From Aquatica leii (taxonomy: Eukaryota > Arthropoda > Insecta > Coleoptera > Lampyridae): 64,000 bases of DNA. The notes beneath the pieces are model-generated. The model was not told where the DNA came from and searched no databases. It worked only from the letters and a program-made list of their open reading frames with translations. The stretch covers positions 2,382,001-2,446,000 of the forward strand of contig CM069435.1 in assembly GCA_035610365.1 (NCBI GenBank), given 5' to 3'. A program made the position numbers and the translations under genes. This document shows, piece after piece, positions 11,802-23,705 of this stretch (positions are counted from its first letter, which is position 1; the number at the start of each line of letters is the position of its first letter).

Positions 11802-13977
11802 CCCAACAAAATAATTTTTTATAGGAAAGTATTGTAAGATAACAAATAAATGTAAAATATATAATAAAATACATTAGCGTGCGTACTGGATGATTTGTAA
11901 AATTCAACTAGTTTAGGTATACTTGTACAGGTAAGTTTCTTTCTTAAATTTGATAAAAGATAAGAAAGTGGCCTTTTGGAATGTTTACTTTCGAATGACC
12001 ATGGGCTTTTTTATCTACACAACTGACCATGATAGGGTATGGAAGATTGTCGAAGGGATCTCATTTGAACTTTTGCTAAGTTTATCTTCTGTCAACCAAT
12101 AACCATTACTATGGTATACTTGTAGTTGTACAATTGTCTCATATAACAAGTTGTTTGATCAGGTAGTTTAGAAAGTTTTTCTGATAGTTAAAAAGATAGA
12201 ACTACATTTTTTTAATTCATACAAAAAAACTTCAACTCGAGCTAGATGACTTCGACAACAGTTCACAATTACAGTTATTAAAGTACACCAATTCCTGAAA
12301 TGAAACACAACAAAATGAACAATAAACTACGTTATAATTAGTTTAGTTTGAAGATTTCTACATTCGAATTCAAACTTGTGTTAAAGATTGCCGGTTTTGT
12401 AATTTACTGCACAAAATTGACAACACAAAATACACAAAATTTATATAATATGCCACCTTTGAAACTAGCTACCCCACAGGTTTAATATAATTTTAAAATA
12501 CAACTACATACAGTTTAATATCTCATATTTTCAGAAAATGGAAATTGCCACTTTTGATTTTATACCTCTAAAATACGACTAATTAGTTTACAAGCAAATC
12601 TAAAACAAGACATGCGTTCAACTTCTAATCCTTTCAGATTTGTAGTTAAGTTCTAAATTAAACACAGGTACATCGACAGAATCTATAAGCGAGGTTTCAC
12701 TAGCTTTTGTATTGTAATAATCCACATTTTAATTCACGACGAAATTAATAAACGTATCAAACACGTGATTTAGTAGATACTGTGATAAATGCTCAGCGGC
12801 TTTTCTCATAAATATACCGATATTTTTACATTTAAATTTCGGTATATGTAAATCGACTGGATGACCATTGATTTAAAAAGCTAACTGCATATTAAATTAC
12901 ATGTGTTTAATTTGAAGTTTGCGTACAAAATTTCAAAAACGTGAATAACTTTTCGTATCATAAGACATTGGTCAAATACGGTTTCTAAATTGAAAGCAGT
13001 TATCAATAAATGAGCTAGGTCATATCATGTGTACCATTTTCACATGAATTTGCTTTTTAGATTAGCGTTTGTTTTCATTTCTACAAAATTTTTTTTAATG
13101 GCAACAACTCGAGTATTCTAAAAATTTCAAAAATCTTACTGATATAAACTTTAATCCAAATTTTAAAAATAATTTTATATTAACAATCCTTGTTTAAAAA
13201 ATAACATCTAAGTCAAATCTGATAGCATGAAGTAAACGCATACAAAACCTAACTCATTTAAAATAATTGATTTCGTACAATTGAGTCATTTATAACTTCT
13301 ACTTAAGGCGCAGAAATTACAGACATAAAGAAAATGAATTGTTTTCCTCTAATTGCAAACATGTTTTTTTCCGAAAACGTGCATATCATCCTCAGTATAA
13401 TTAAAAGCTGGAAACCAAAGAAATACAACTTTTAGCCAAGTTTCTATCCAAGTTCCAACTTTTTCTATAAATTTCAATTGAACCGTTCAGTATCCTGAAG
13501 TAGAATGACTTGTATATTGGCTGATTGATGGTTATTCTCTGGTTTATTTAATGAATTCTTTGTATTGACTTTGCACTTTTAATTGAATTTTAACTGTTTA
13601 CATAAACAAGCGTTTTCTAATTAGCTGAATTTGTGTTTTTTAATTAAAACAACTTGAATTATAATGTTTTTTTAATTGAATTTGTGTATATCTTACACAA
13701 AAAGAAAAGTAAATAACTTATTTTATCCTAAGTTTACGTAAATGTTATTAAACGTTTTTTATTACATTAAATCACAGAAAATACGAAAAGGTTAATGCGA
13801 TTAAGTAGTAATTTTTATCTGGAATAGATTTTTGGTTTGCTACAAGAGAATGGTTATTTGTTAAAAAACAACTTAATTAGGAATGTAGCCGAAAATGCAA
13901 AATTTCTAATAAATAATCTAAAAGTACTTCAATTTTGAATTACTTCACTCGTCAGCAAAATCCCCATGAACAAAGCT
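11802..13977. other. AT-rich non-coding stretch
   Basis: Nothing coding recognised. A short hairpin lies near 12815-12845 (ATACCGA ... TCGGTAT). Confidence 0.4.
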
Positions 13978-14209
13978 TTTGAACTTATTATACATACGAC
14001 AGACTAAGAGGAAGATCAACACTAGGCTACACGTGCATATTGCAGACACAAAAATCGACTTTGACGAAATCGAAACACTTGCCAAAGTTAGTCAGTTTTG
14101 GTCAAGAATCTACAGGAAAACGATAGAGATCAAGAAAGATTACAACAATTTTAATAGAAACAACGAAATAGAACTTTTTTCCACCTGGAAACATTTATTT
14201 AGAGACTGA
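13978..14209 (+). pseudogene. Penelope-like element GIY-YIG endonuclease, C-terminal fragment
   Basis: A 76-codon frame reading LLYIRQTKRKINTRLHVHI, then IEIKKDYNNFNRNNEIEL and STWKHLF. This is the C-terminal half of the GIY-YIG endonuclease of Penelope-like elements: the YIGQTKR motif (G replaced by R here), the Arg in TRLHVH, and the E(A)IEI..NNFNRD..L..TWK tail. The domain nicks target DNA during insertion. No RT lies upstream, so this is a 5'-truncated copy. About 600 bp of 3' sequence follows, ending in a hammerhead-like motif at 14821, which supports one element spanning roughly 13980-14930 on the + strand. Confidence 0.75.
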
Positions 14210-14820
14210 TCAGTCTAACTAATGCGTTACTGACCGGTGAAGAGAAACGTGTAATTAGCATAAATACTTATCCAAAGGGGAAGCAACAGTTTTGGAAATC
14301 TTCTGAAAAAAGTCACGAGATGTTAACTGAAGTATAAAGCCAAATTCATCAACGACTCGGTAATCAGCTCAGAAACCAAGCTTCAAGATTGGATGAAATG
14401 GAGAAACTTACTTAATTTGGGTATAAAATTTTTATTAAGTTAAGTTGAATTTGATGATTTTCACTCACTCGACCTGCACTGCTATAGTGCAAACACAGAC
14501 ATGTCTTAATATCATTCATCTTGATATTATTTTTTTTAATATTTGCAAGTATGTTACATAAAAATGGAGTACCTTTGACTTAGTCAAATTTTACACTAGT
14601 AATCAAAATTTATAGAAGTCTTGGTATAAACTAATTTTAATTTTTGAGTATCTACATATTAAAAAAGGAATGTTGGTATCATCTGGCATCTCAAGCAAAA
14701 TAATAAAACTACAGAAACAGAGAACAGTGCAAGAAAAACTAGATTACAATGTAATAGCGAAGTAATAGTATTTAGTTAGATTTCGATTGCTTGTTTGAGT
14801 TTTGCGATTTATCTCACGCC

Positions 14821-14852
14821 CTGATGAAGCCCCTTACGAAAGTGGGCGAAAC
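14821..14852 (+). ncRNA. Hammerhead-type motif of a Penelope-like element
   Basis: CTGATGA (14821-14827), one extra A, a GCCC (14829-14832)/GGGC (14844-14847) stem II, then GAAAC (14848-14852). The order CUGAUGA-stem II-GAAA is the hammerhead core. Stem III and the UH cleavage dinucleotide are not convincing, and the extra nucleotide between A9 and stem II is non-canonical but is shared with other copies in this window. Confidence 0.6.
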
Positions 14853-15705
14853 GTTGGCAGCTTCGGTTGCAACTATGATACGGTCCAAACCCGGAAGACA
14901 TTCTAATGTTAGTCTAGATTAAAATGTCAGTTTAAAGACAGAAACAGACTTCTTTTTCCAATAAATTTTTTATTAATTTTTTGTTTTACGTGAATTGTAA
15001 ATAATTTTTTTTTATTAATTGATTGATCATTTTCACAGTTATCAAATTAAAAATCTGCAGTGTTGTTATTATGTATAGTGGAAGCTTTTATCTGATGACG
15101 ATAACTTATATTTTTCTTGTTCCATCTCGTTTCGTGTTATCTCTTTGTGTAACAGAAAAATTAGGTGTGAAAATATATTCAAACATAATGTTCTTTTTCT
15201 AGCTTTTTACGTCCTGTTTTCACATTCCTCTTTTTGTTGTGTCAAAGGATGTATAAAAAAATATTCACAAGCTTTTTGACAAACACCGTAAAACTTGTCC
15301 ATTAATATATATAATTGTCTAAAATATATAAATGCAATATTTATGCAATACTCCACATTTCTGTTATAACCTTACATTATGGGAATCCTCTACAGAATAA
15401 CAAAAAGACAGACCCACCGACGCCGACGTGTTCTATTTATTTACATTGGCAATCATTGATATGTAAAACAAAATTGTTAACCTAAAATTTTTATTTTTAC
15501 TTCTTTTTTGTTAGATTTGTATGTTTCAAATTTATTTAAAAAAAGTGATAGCTCACCTTATCAAAGCAACTTAGAAGTCACTGTTATAAGTAAAATCAAA
15601 ATATCTTACGTTTGTTTCAATGTATTAAACAATGTTGCTTGATGCGAAGTAATAACATTCTGCTGAACTTTCATTGTTTATTATTTTGAAATGAATATAC
15701 ACAAC

Positions 15706-15740
15706 GTTTCGATTGCTGTGGTATCTGCAATCGTCATCAG
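15706..15740 (-). ncRNA. Hammerhead-type motif, left arm of Penelope-like element
   Basis: On the minus strand: CTGATGA (15740-15734), an extra C, GATTGC/GCAATC stem II with a 10-nt loop, then GAAAC ending at 15706. It is the mirror of the motif at 17635 in the opposite arm. Confidence 0.65.
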
Positions 15741-16037
15741 GTGAATACTAACAAACTTAGAAACTACTGGAGCTTATATACTAAAGACATGTTCGATGAA
15801 GCCTTCAAGCGTACAAAATCAATTTAGCGTAACAGATTAATTAACAAAATTACTTAGTCAAGTTTAAGTTGTTTTAGAGGTTCGATAAGTGGTTTCCATA
15901 TGTTGCTTATCTCGACACTTGGCTGGCTGAAAATTTCTTTGTTGTTGTTGATGAATGCCGCTTCTTTAAATTTCCGTTTGTACCAATGTTCCTCTCTGTG
16001 TATGATTTTTGCTTCCGACCATTTCATTCGATGTTGG

Positions 16038-17225
16038 TTATCCCACGAATGTTGCGATGCCGGACTTAGAAGTTTCTTCTCTCTGTGTGTGCGTCTGATG
16101 TTCTTTCAGTCTGATGTCAAGTGGTCTTTTGGTTTCCCCCACGTATGATTTGCCACATTCACATGGAACTTGGTAAATACAGTTTTGGGAATCTCGACTT
16201 GTTTGTGGCTTTGTGTTGGAAATTATACTCCTAATGGTGGTCGATGATTTGAACACTATATTTAAGTTGTAGCTTTTCCCTATACGTTTTATTGATTCTA
16301 ATAAACCTTTGACATATGGGATGCTCAGCAGTGAATTGGGCAGTTCTTCTGTTTTTGGTTGTCCCATGGTGTTCAATTGCTTTTTCTGTAAAAGCTCTCC
16401 TACAATCTTTTCTGGATAACCATTCTGCCTTAGATCGTTTCTAATGTTTTTGATTTCTTCTCGTAGCCCTTTCTCTGTGTTGCACAACCTGTACGCTCTG
16501 TCGATTAAAGATTTTACTACTCCCCTCTTCGTAGATGTGGAATGGTTGGATTCAAAGTTGAGATATCGACCGGTGTGTGTTGGTTTCCTGTAGATAGTCG
16601 TTTCCATAATTTTCTTGTTTTTTGTTACTTGAACGTCTAAAAAAGGAAGTGAGTTCTCCTTTTCCTTTTCCATAGTGAATTTGATGGATGGTTTGATGTT
16701 GTTCAGATGTTGTAGAAAAAGGTCTAGTTGCCGATTACTGTGGTTCCAAATTATGAAGGTATCGTCAACATATCTAAGCCATGTTTTGGGTTTGAATTTT
16801 GATTTCTCTATGGCCTGGAATTCAAACCAGTTTATGTATATGTTGGCAACTACTGGTGATAGAAATGAACCCATTGGTAGTCCTTCGTCTTGAGTGAAGA
16901 ATCTGTCTTTCTCCTGAAAGTACGAGTTCTTGAGGCAACATTCTAGGAGCTTCATTATTCCTTCTACCGGCAGCGTGGTTCTTTCCTGGAGTTTTTCATC
17001 TTCTCGGAGCTTCGTTTGGATGATTTTCAATGCTTCTTCAACTGGCACATTAGTATAAAGACTTTCTACGTCGAAGCTGACTAATTGATCCCGTGGTTGT
17101 AGTTGTATTGTTTTCAGAATCTCAACGAAATGTTTGGAGTCTTTGACAAAAGATGAGCTGTTCTTCTGTAGTGGTTGCACAATTGGTAGTAGAAATCTGG
17201 ATAGCTGGTATGTGGGTCCATTACG
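16038..17225 (-). pseudogene. Penelope-like reverse transcriptase with GIY-YIG endonuclease, 5'-truncated
   Basis: A long minus-strand frame; its first codons (17226-17252) derive from the inverted arm, so authentic RT begins near RNGPTYQL. RT motifs in order: SFDVESLYTNVP (motif A; catalytic Asp at frame residue 61), GLPMGSFLSPVVANIY (motif B, 124-139), YVDDTFIIW (motif C, YVDD 161-164), then LPFLDVQV and TDRYLN-like GRYLNFESNHS. The C-terminus is the endonuclease: CIYQVPCECGKSYVGETKR and RLKEHQ. The N-terminal RT region (GLPKIHK..RPI) is missing. A 2-nt deletion near 16060, relative to the other arm, shifts the frame and replaces the last ~70 residues. Likely inactive, although the RT catalytic residues are intact. 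Confidence 0.9.
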
Positions 17226-17232
17226 AAAGCTG

Positions 17233-17521
17233 GGGGGAAACCAAAAGACCACTTGACATCAGACTGAAAGAACATCAGACGCACACGCAGAGAGGAGAAA
17301 CTTCTAAGTCTGGCATTGCGCAACATTCGTGGGATAACCAACATCGAATGAAATGGTCGGAAGCAAAAATCATACACAGAGAGGAACATTGGTACAAACA
17401 GAAATTTATAGAAGCGGCATTCATCAACAACAACAAAGAAATTTTCAGCCAGCCAAGTGTCGAGATAAGCAACATATGGAAACCACTTATCGAATCTCTA
17501 AAACAACTTAAACTTGACTAA
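17233..17521 (+). pseudogene. Inverted partial copy of the Penelope-like endonuclease C-terminus
   Basis: On the + strand this arm encodes GETKRPLDIRLKEHQ and continues without the frameshift seen in the other arm: GIAQHSWDNQH, then a tail with AAFINNNKEIF and WKPLIESLKQLKLD, stopping at 17519-17521. It is therefore the better preserved version of the domain, but it starts inside it, and the GIY-YIG signature is upstream of the break. It lies head-to-head with the main RT frame. Confidence 0.85.
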
Positions 17522-17634
17522 GTAATTTTGTTAATTAATCTGTTACGCTAAATTGATTTTTTACGCTTGAACGCTTCATCGAACATGTCTTTAGTATATA
17601 AGCTCCAGTAGTTTCTAAGTTTGTTAGTATTCAC

Positions 17635-17669
17635 CTGATGACGATTGCAGATAGCACAGCAATCGAAAC
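17635..17669 (+). ncRNA. Hammerhead-type motif, right arm of Penelope-like element
   Basis: CTGATGA (17635-17641), an extra C at 17642, stem II GATTGC (17643-17648)/GCAATC (17659-17664), GAAAC (17665-17669). Hammerheads with very short stem III that cleave as dimers are established for Penelope-like elements, and position in the terminal repeat fits. The cleavage-site side could not be drawn with confidence. Confidence 0.65.
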
Positions 17670-17766
17670 GTTGTGTATATTCATTTCAAAATAATAAACA
17701 ATGAAAGTTCAGCAGAATGTTATTACTTCGCAAAATATCTTACTTTAAAAATCAAAATATTAAATA

Positions 17767-20291
17767 CTCTAGTCTGCAAAAAAATATTTTTTATCGAGCC
17801 CTGACACTATTCCGGGTGATTCTTATGTAAAATGACGTCCTGAATCCAAATATGTCTTCCGTTTTCTTCCATCACCCACCATTTTCGCGGGAGCCCCAAA
17901 TCTCTAATTTTACCACTTTTCTATAAATTAATTATAATTTATTTATCGAACGATAATAATAATTATAATAATTATTATAATAATAAATACATATATGCAC
18001 ATGATTTTAATTTAAATGGGAAAAAGATATTCATCGTTACTTGGTGCTTGCTTTCCTTTTATACCCTGAAGTACAGCTCTCTCGTTTCAAAAACCAGCAG
18101 TACTCCGCCAACATGCTTGCATTCCACTTCCCTGAAAATCTCTTCTCCAGCTTAGCAATGTCTTGATGGAACCGTTCCCCTTGTTCATCCGAGACTGCTC
18201 CTAAATTTTCAGAGAAAAAGTCCAGATGCGAGTGAAGGAAGTGAACTTTAAGAGACATGTTACATCCTATGTCCTTGTACGCTAAAAGCAGTTCCTCGAC
18301 GTGAGCGACATAATCTTCACTTTTGTGGTTACCCAGGAAGTTCTTACAAACGTTTTGAAATTCAAGCCAAGCTCGTTTTTCTTTTCAATTTAGGTGTTCA
18401 ATAAACGTCGAATCTTAAAAGAGTTGTCTAATCTGATTTTAGCTTCGCTAAGACGAGGAAGTTTAGTTTTCAAAAATTCAAATGCGCCACCTGTCTTGTC
18501 CACTGCTTTCACAAACTGCTTGATCAATTCAAGTTTGATGTGTAAAGGTGGTAAGTAAATATTTTCCTTCGGAACCAAAAGATTGTGGACGACATTTTTT
18601 TGACCAGGAATAAGATTTTCTCGCAGAGGCCAGTCCCGTACGATTAATGTTTATCTCGGGCTCGGCTATCCCATTCACAAAGGAAGCAGCAATATTTTGT
18701 GAATCCTGATTGCAGGCCCGTGAGTAGAGCAACAACTTTTAAGTCAGCGCAAAGTTTCCACTTATAATCATAATAACTAATTTTATCAACGATTCTGAAG
18801 ATGTTTTCGTACGTTTCCTTCATATCAACAGAGTATGCAACTGGAACTGATGAGAAGTAATTCCTATTTGCTAACAGGACAACTTTTAAGCTTGTTTTTG
18901 ATGAGTCTATAAACAGTCTCTATTTGTCTGGGTCACATGGCATCTGTAGCTCTGTCATCAATAAATTTGCATTAGGGCAGAACACTTAACCTTTATCTTC
19001 TGAGAAAAGACATTTCAGGGTTGCTGGTCCTGTAAGAAGATATTTTTACTCTTTTTTCTTAGAGATTCCACTGTTGAAGTCGCGATCCTAGGAGCTGAGA
19101 TTTAATCTTGGGTAACTGCAAATCCCCAACAAGATCATTTAATTCCGATTGGGTGAGGAGGTGATGTTGCCGAGAAACTAAATCTGCGGAATACTCTTCA
19201 TCATCATTGAACGTATTATTCGAAGCCCCAGGTTGTGGCTCAGAGTCTTTTAAGTCAATTTCCGGCTCTAGAGTATAAGTGTTTGGGGGCTCTGGGATTG
19301 GCAAAGTATCGTTATGAGAAACAGGTCTTAGAGCTGACGGAATATAGGGATACTGAATTGTATGCTTACTTTTGCTCGAAAACCCGACGGTGGAAGTCAT
19401 ACAAAAGTAACAATCTGTAAGATGACAGCGAGGTTCACGCCAAACCATGGGCACAGCAAATGGCATTGATTTACGGATACCTTTGAGCCATTTGATCATA
19501 CTACTGTAACAAGTCGTACAGCAAACTGGTGGAGCTCAAGTCTTGTCCTGGTCGCCAACTTGACAATCAAAGTACAATTTATAAGCTGTTTGAACAAGCG
19601 GAGAAAGGAGTTTTCGTTGCGCTTTTAAAGTTAATTCCCCGCAGACATAGCAGAAGCTATCGGGATGATTTTTACACTCGCGTGGCATAATTAAACAGTA
19701 ATTCAACGCCCGACATTAACCACAAATCACACTTAGTCACTTGAAAAAAATCCGGAATAAAAGTAGTTTTACTGTTTTACACAACTGAACAAAAATGAAC
19801 ACAAAATCCAGCACGTTTAAAACGTCGACAAGTTAACTCTGCAACAGCTATAGATGTACTGATCGAAGCAGTTAAGCAAACACTGTAATATACTATAATG
19901 AGAAGAGTAATGCAAGTTCAAGCCTGTCGAAAATTCCTGTTCAAACCTGCATGTGGTATTGAGATCGCCAGCGTCGTGCAGTAAATCTTCCTAACTGTTT
20001 ATTGATATTTTTTTACTGTTCTTATATATTTGTATTTTATTGTTGTTTCTATATACATTTTATAGCCAAACTTTTTCCATATACTTTGGTATAAATTTTA
20101 TTACCTGCTTTGGGATGTTTAACGGCTATAAGTTAAAATTCTAAAAAAAATGCATAAAATATAATAAAAATGGGGTCCTCCAAAATAGGTGGGTGATGGG
20201 TAAAAACGGAGCTCATTTTTGGATTCAGGAGGTCATTTTACATAAGATTCGTCAAGAATGGTATCAAGGCCAATTTTCATGCAGACCAGTG
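17767..20291 (-). mobile_element. Element A, copy 1: 2.5-kb TIR transposon of unassigned family
   Basis: Bounded by an inverted terminal repeat: CTCTAGTCTGCA at 17767-17778 (decayed from CACTGGTCTGCA) and TGCAGACCAGTG at 20280-20291. Internal sequence, including a (TAA)-rich tract near 17945-17990, is repeated almost base for base at 30439-32999. It encodes one protein on the minus strand. Target duplication is unclear: the flanks give 3-bp ATA here and 2-bp TA at copy 2. The 5'-CAC terminus is shared by Transib and CACTA/Mirage/Chapaev groups, which is only a hint. Confidence 0.85.
18037..19688 (-). pseudogene. Element A protein, copy 1 (putative transposase, uncharacterised family)
   Basis: The frame opens at the ATG at 19688-19686 with a Cys cluster (CKNHPDSFCYVCG). 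It passes MPFAVPMVWREPRCHLTDCYF and an acidic linker with PEPPNTYTLEPEIDLKD. After breaks come LFIDSSK, CADLKVVALL, YCCFLCEWDSRARDKH, the PPLHIKLELIKQFVKA segment, and finally NMSLKVHFLHSHLDFF with GERFHQDI and MLAEYCWFLKRES. I know this motif set from many unnamed insect and cnidarian proteins but cannot give it a function. DSS, ADLK and GERFHQD are candidate D-D-E residues by inference. Lesions: a deletion of about 25 bp near 18437, relative to copy 2, plus stops around 18390, 18650 and 18735-19058. Confidence 0.75.
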
Positions 20292-21249
20292 ATAATCAAT
20301 AAAATTCATAATTAATTGATGAACTTTAGTTTTATTTGAAATGAATTATTTCAAATGGAGTTATTGTGTAATTTTATACGTGCATACGAGGTTCCTATAA
20401 TTTGTTATTTATTTTATTTTTTTTAATTTGTCAAATTCATTATTAATTAAACAATAATTTATGGCGAACATTTTTAATCTACAAGAACAAATAATAAATT
20501 CAAGTTAACGTAATAAAATATTTATTTACAAACGTATTGAAGGTACACCAAATCTTTTTAATAAAAAAGTCTAATATTATGTTACTCAATTTTTAAAATA
20601 AAATATTAACAAAAATTAACTAGACATTCAATTTTTTGAGTTAAAAGATACGGGTTTAAAAAAACTTGATTAGAATATAGTTTTAAAAAAAATTTCATGT
20701 TTTGTTTGTAGTACTAGCGATATCGAACAGAAAAATTTAAAAAAAATAAGATTTTTTTGCTTAAAAGTGACATTAAAATCGAGAGAAGAAATTATATGTT
20801 ATTTATTGTTTTAAATTACTTGCTGTATCCTTGTGATCAAAGCCAGAATTACTAACATTATTATATTTTGCCAAAAATTAGTTTAATTTCAATTTAAAAA
20901 AATTTGTAATCTTTGTCCATATAAACCAAACGTTGATACACGAAAATTTTATTAATTAAGAAGAGTGGCTTCTAATATTTATACTGTCCATCGAACTCTA
21001 TCTATTTTAATGCCTAACAAAATCGATGTTGTACTTGATGCTTGGCATCAACACGAAATTTTTTTCTTTTTATTTCTACATTATTGTTAATACCATAGAC
21101 AGAATTTAAAAAAATAAACGTTAAATGCAATACTTCTGAACCAGATGTTTTAATTTTGTGCTGATAAAAAACATTCAAAACAAATTTGTAGTATATACAA
21201 CAAACGTTTTCATAAAAAATTAGTATTAATTGTAGTTTTTTGTTTCTAG
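20292..21249. other. Sequence upstream of the Shab T1 exon, probably intron
   Basis: AT-rich with no gene. It ends in a good 3' splice site: a T-rich tract then TTTCTAG ending at 21249. This suggests an upstream Shab 5' exon outside or unrecognised in this window. Confidence 0.55.
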
Positions 21250-22059
21250 GTTAATATGAGGCATCGAAACGATAGCGAAGGTAGTGGTGGATGAGAAACA
21301 TCCAAAAAGTTCAGAAGTTATAGTGCAACAGTTACTAGTCACCTTCTGTCCATGGTGGGCGACCGGGATGGCGATGAACTGGGCACGCGGTGGGAGCCCC
21401 CGTCAGTGGATTCTGGTAGCGTCCGAGAAGTACGCTATTCTACTTTCTCGCAGGCGTCTCCACCGGCACCACCACCTTTGCCAGCTTTGTTGCCGTTACA
21501 GCAACAGAAGAGGCTCTACTCGCGATCCATGTCTTCATTGCCTCCCGAGCCCTTCATGATTATGCGTTCGAAAGCGTTAAACCGCCGCGTTATTATAAAT
21601 GTTGGTGGAGTTAAACACGAAGTCTTATGGCGCACCCTCGATCGTTTACCCCATACACGTCTTGGTCGTTTAAGAGACTGTAATACTCACGAAGCTATCA
21701 TCGAACTATGCGACGATTACTCTCTTGTAGACAACGAATTCTTTTTTGATCGCCATCCTAAATCTTTTAGCTCTATTCTTAATTTTTACCGGACAGGAAA
21801 ACTTCATTTAGTTGATGAAATGTGCGTGCTTGCGTTTAGTGACGACTTAGAATATTGGGGAGTCGACGAGTTGTACTTAGAATCGTGTTGCCAACATAAA
21901 TATCATCAAAGAAAGGAACACGTACACGAAGAAATGCGCAAAGAAGCCGAATCGTTGCGTCAAAGAGACGAAGAAGAATTTGGCGACGATAAATGCTCTC
22001 AATATCAAAAATGGCTTTGGGACGTGCTTGAAAAACCAACGACTTCGATTGCCGCAAGG
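21250..22059 (+). CDS. Shab: Shab (Kv2) voltage-gated K+ channel, N-terminal and T1 exon
   Basis: Likely start is the ATG at 21352, giving 236 residues to the exon end; the bases before it (21250-21351) would be 5' UTR behind the acceptor at 21249. An upstream in-frame choice is not evident. Residues 30-70 are a proline/serine-rich leader. From about 77 the T1 domain runs: [16 protein letters not shown], the [20 protein letters not shown] block (130-149), and the HX5CX20CC zinc signature (H152, C158, C179, C180) that marks Shab/Shaw/Shal-type channels. A charged linker ([19 protein letters not shown]) and [16 protein letters not shown] lead to S1. T1 drives subunit tetramerisation in the cytoplasm. 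The exon ends in phase 0 at AGG|GTAAG. Its codon use is far less AT-biased than its surroundings. Confidence 0.95.
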
Positions 22060-22146
22060 GTAAGATTTGTATCTAATCGTACAGTTTGTATGAAGACAAT
22101 TGTCGATGATGGTATTAAACTGTTTTTAATTTTTTATCAATGGTGA

Positions 22147-23705
22147 ATATTTTATACGAAGTTCTTTGACATACAGTTAATCGTTTTGTTTACACAATTT
22201 TATTGATTTTGTTTTCACCACGTTGTATTATACACCGCTTGAATCAAATGTCTTGTGGTGTGAAGTTTTTATCTACACACTTTTATATGAATAACTTAAA
22301 TTCAGGTACATTAAAATTATTAACAATTTCTAATTCAACAAACTTTTTTAATATAAACTTGAAAATGAAATTTAAATTTATGTCGAATTTCTAAAAATGC
22401 ACTTATTCTAAAAACTGTTCTTTAGAACCAAAATCTCAGTTATTTACGTTGCATCCTTGGTCAATTATTCTTCATTTTGCTTTGTTCGTACTTTATGAAT
22501 AATTGTTTTGGTTCTTTGGTGGAAAAAAAGTATTTCAAGTTTAATTATTTGTTTCAATAAATGTTTTTTTATCTAACAATCTATAATACAAATTGTACAT
22601 AAATAATTTGATTTAACAAACATTTTAAGTAATGGTCCTTAATATAGACTTTATATATATTTATAAACCTTCACGTAAACGAACAAATAAATAAATACAT
22701 TTTCTTTATATACTTTCAAATAACAAAATTTTTAAAACTTGATGATTTATTTTTAATTGCAAAAGGGAGATTTGACGTTAAATTTCTTTAGTGAGGGTAA
22801 ATCTGAAATTTTGTTAAATTGCACCGTAACGAAAAAGGGGGCAGCACAGTTTTTTAAGGATGCGTTGCTTTGATTTTTTTTTCATTCTCAATTAATTTAA
22901 TTGAGATATAATTTTTTTTTAAAAACAAGAGTAGTATTAACGAATTTTATATAGAATATAAAACAACATTAATATAAAATAAAACAGTGTTCAGTTAGTT
23001 TAAAATGACAGAGTCCCTGGAACATTTTACTTTTACATCAATAAATAAAAATAACATTAATTAGTTAGAAAAAAAAGATTTACGTCTTCCGTAAGCTTAT
23101 GTAGGCGAGACTCACTCGTTTAATTTTTCTTGTTATTTCTGTTATTGTGTAACCACTTTAGCAATCAAATTTACCTAAAAAATTAGAAACCAAATATTTC
23201 AACTCATTACTTACTAGTTTATAAAGTAGCAAAGTTTTTAATATTATTTGGATTTTTATACAAATTAAAATAAATTTTTATTAAAATATTTTTCTTCAAT
23301 TTTCCTTTTGTTTTAAAAATTATTTCTGTATAATACTCTACTTCAAACATATCATGTTCCAAAAAATTATAATTGGTTTATAGTTTTTTTTTTACATATG
23401 GAATTTATCTGATGTTAGGCGTGTTGATATTAATACTTTCTGTCTTATAGTTGATTTTTAACCCTACCTTTTTTTTAACAACAATTGGCTTAACTCAAAA
23501 CTTGTTAAGACATTCTTGTTTAAATTAAGTTAAAAAAATGCTATTTTAAAACCAATTTTTTAATATTAAAAAGTGCCACTATAAGATTAAAGATTAAAAA
23601 ATATATATTCTGACATCGGAGATATCAAAGGTATTAAAAAAAATAATAAAAGAAAATTTATACATCAATGGATAGATAATTAACACAAAATTACAACTGT
23701 TCAAA
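22147..23705. other. Intronic AT-rich stretch without recognisable features
   Basis: No gene, TIR or long repeat seen. Long A/T runs dominate. Confidence 0.5.

Larger units (their letters stand above)
15610..17730 (-). mobile_element. Penelope-like retroelement (EN+) with 0.5-kb inverted arms and 13-bp target duplication
   Basis: The element reads on the minus strand and is flanked by the direct repeat CAAAATATCTTAC at 15597-15609 and 17731-17743. Its outer parts are inverted repeats: 15644-16140 and 17233-17731, about 97% alike by eye. The right arm is an inverted second copy of the element's own 3' end (endonuclease C-terminus, UTR, hammerhead motif), joined to a 5'-truncated RT. Such partial inverted duplications are characteristic of Penelope-like elements. 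The RT lacks its N-terminal part, so this copy is not autonomous, but the preserved target duplication suggests a fairly recent insertion. Confidence 0.88.
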
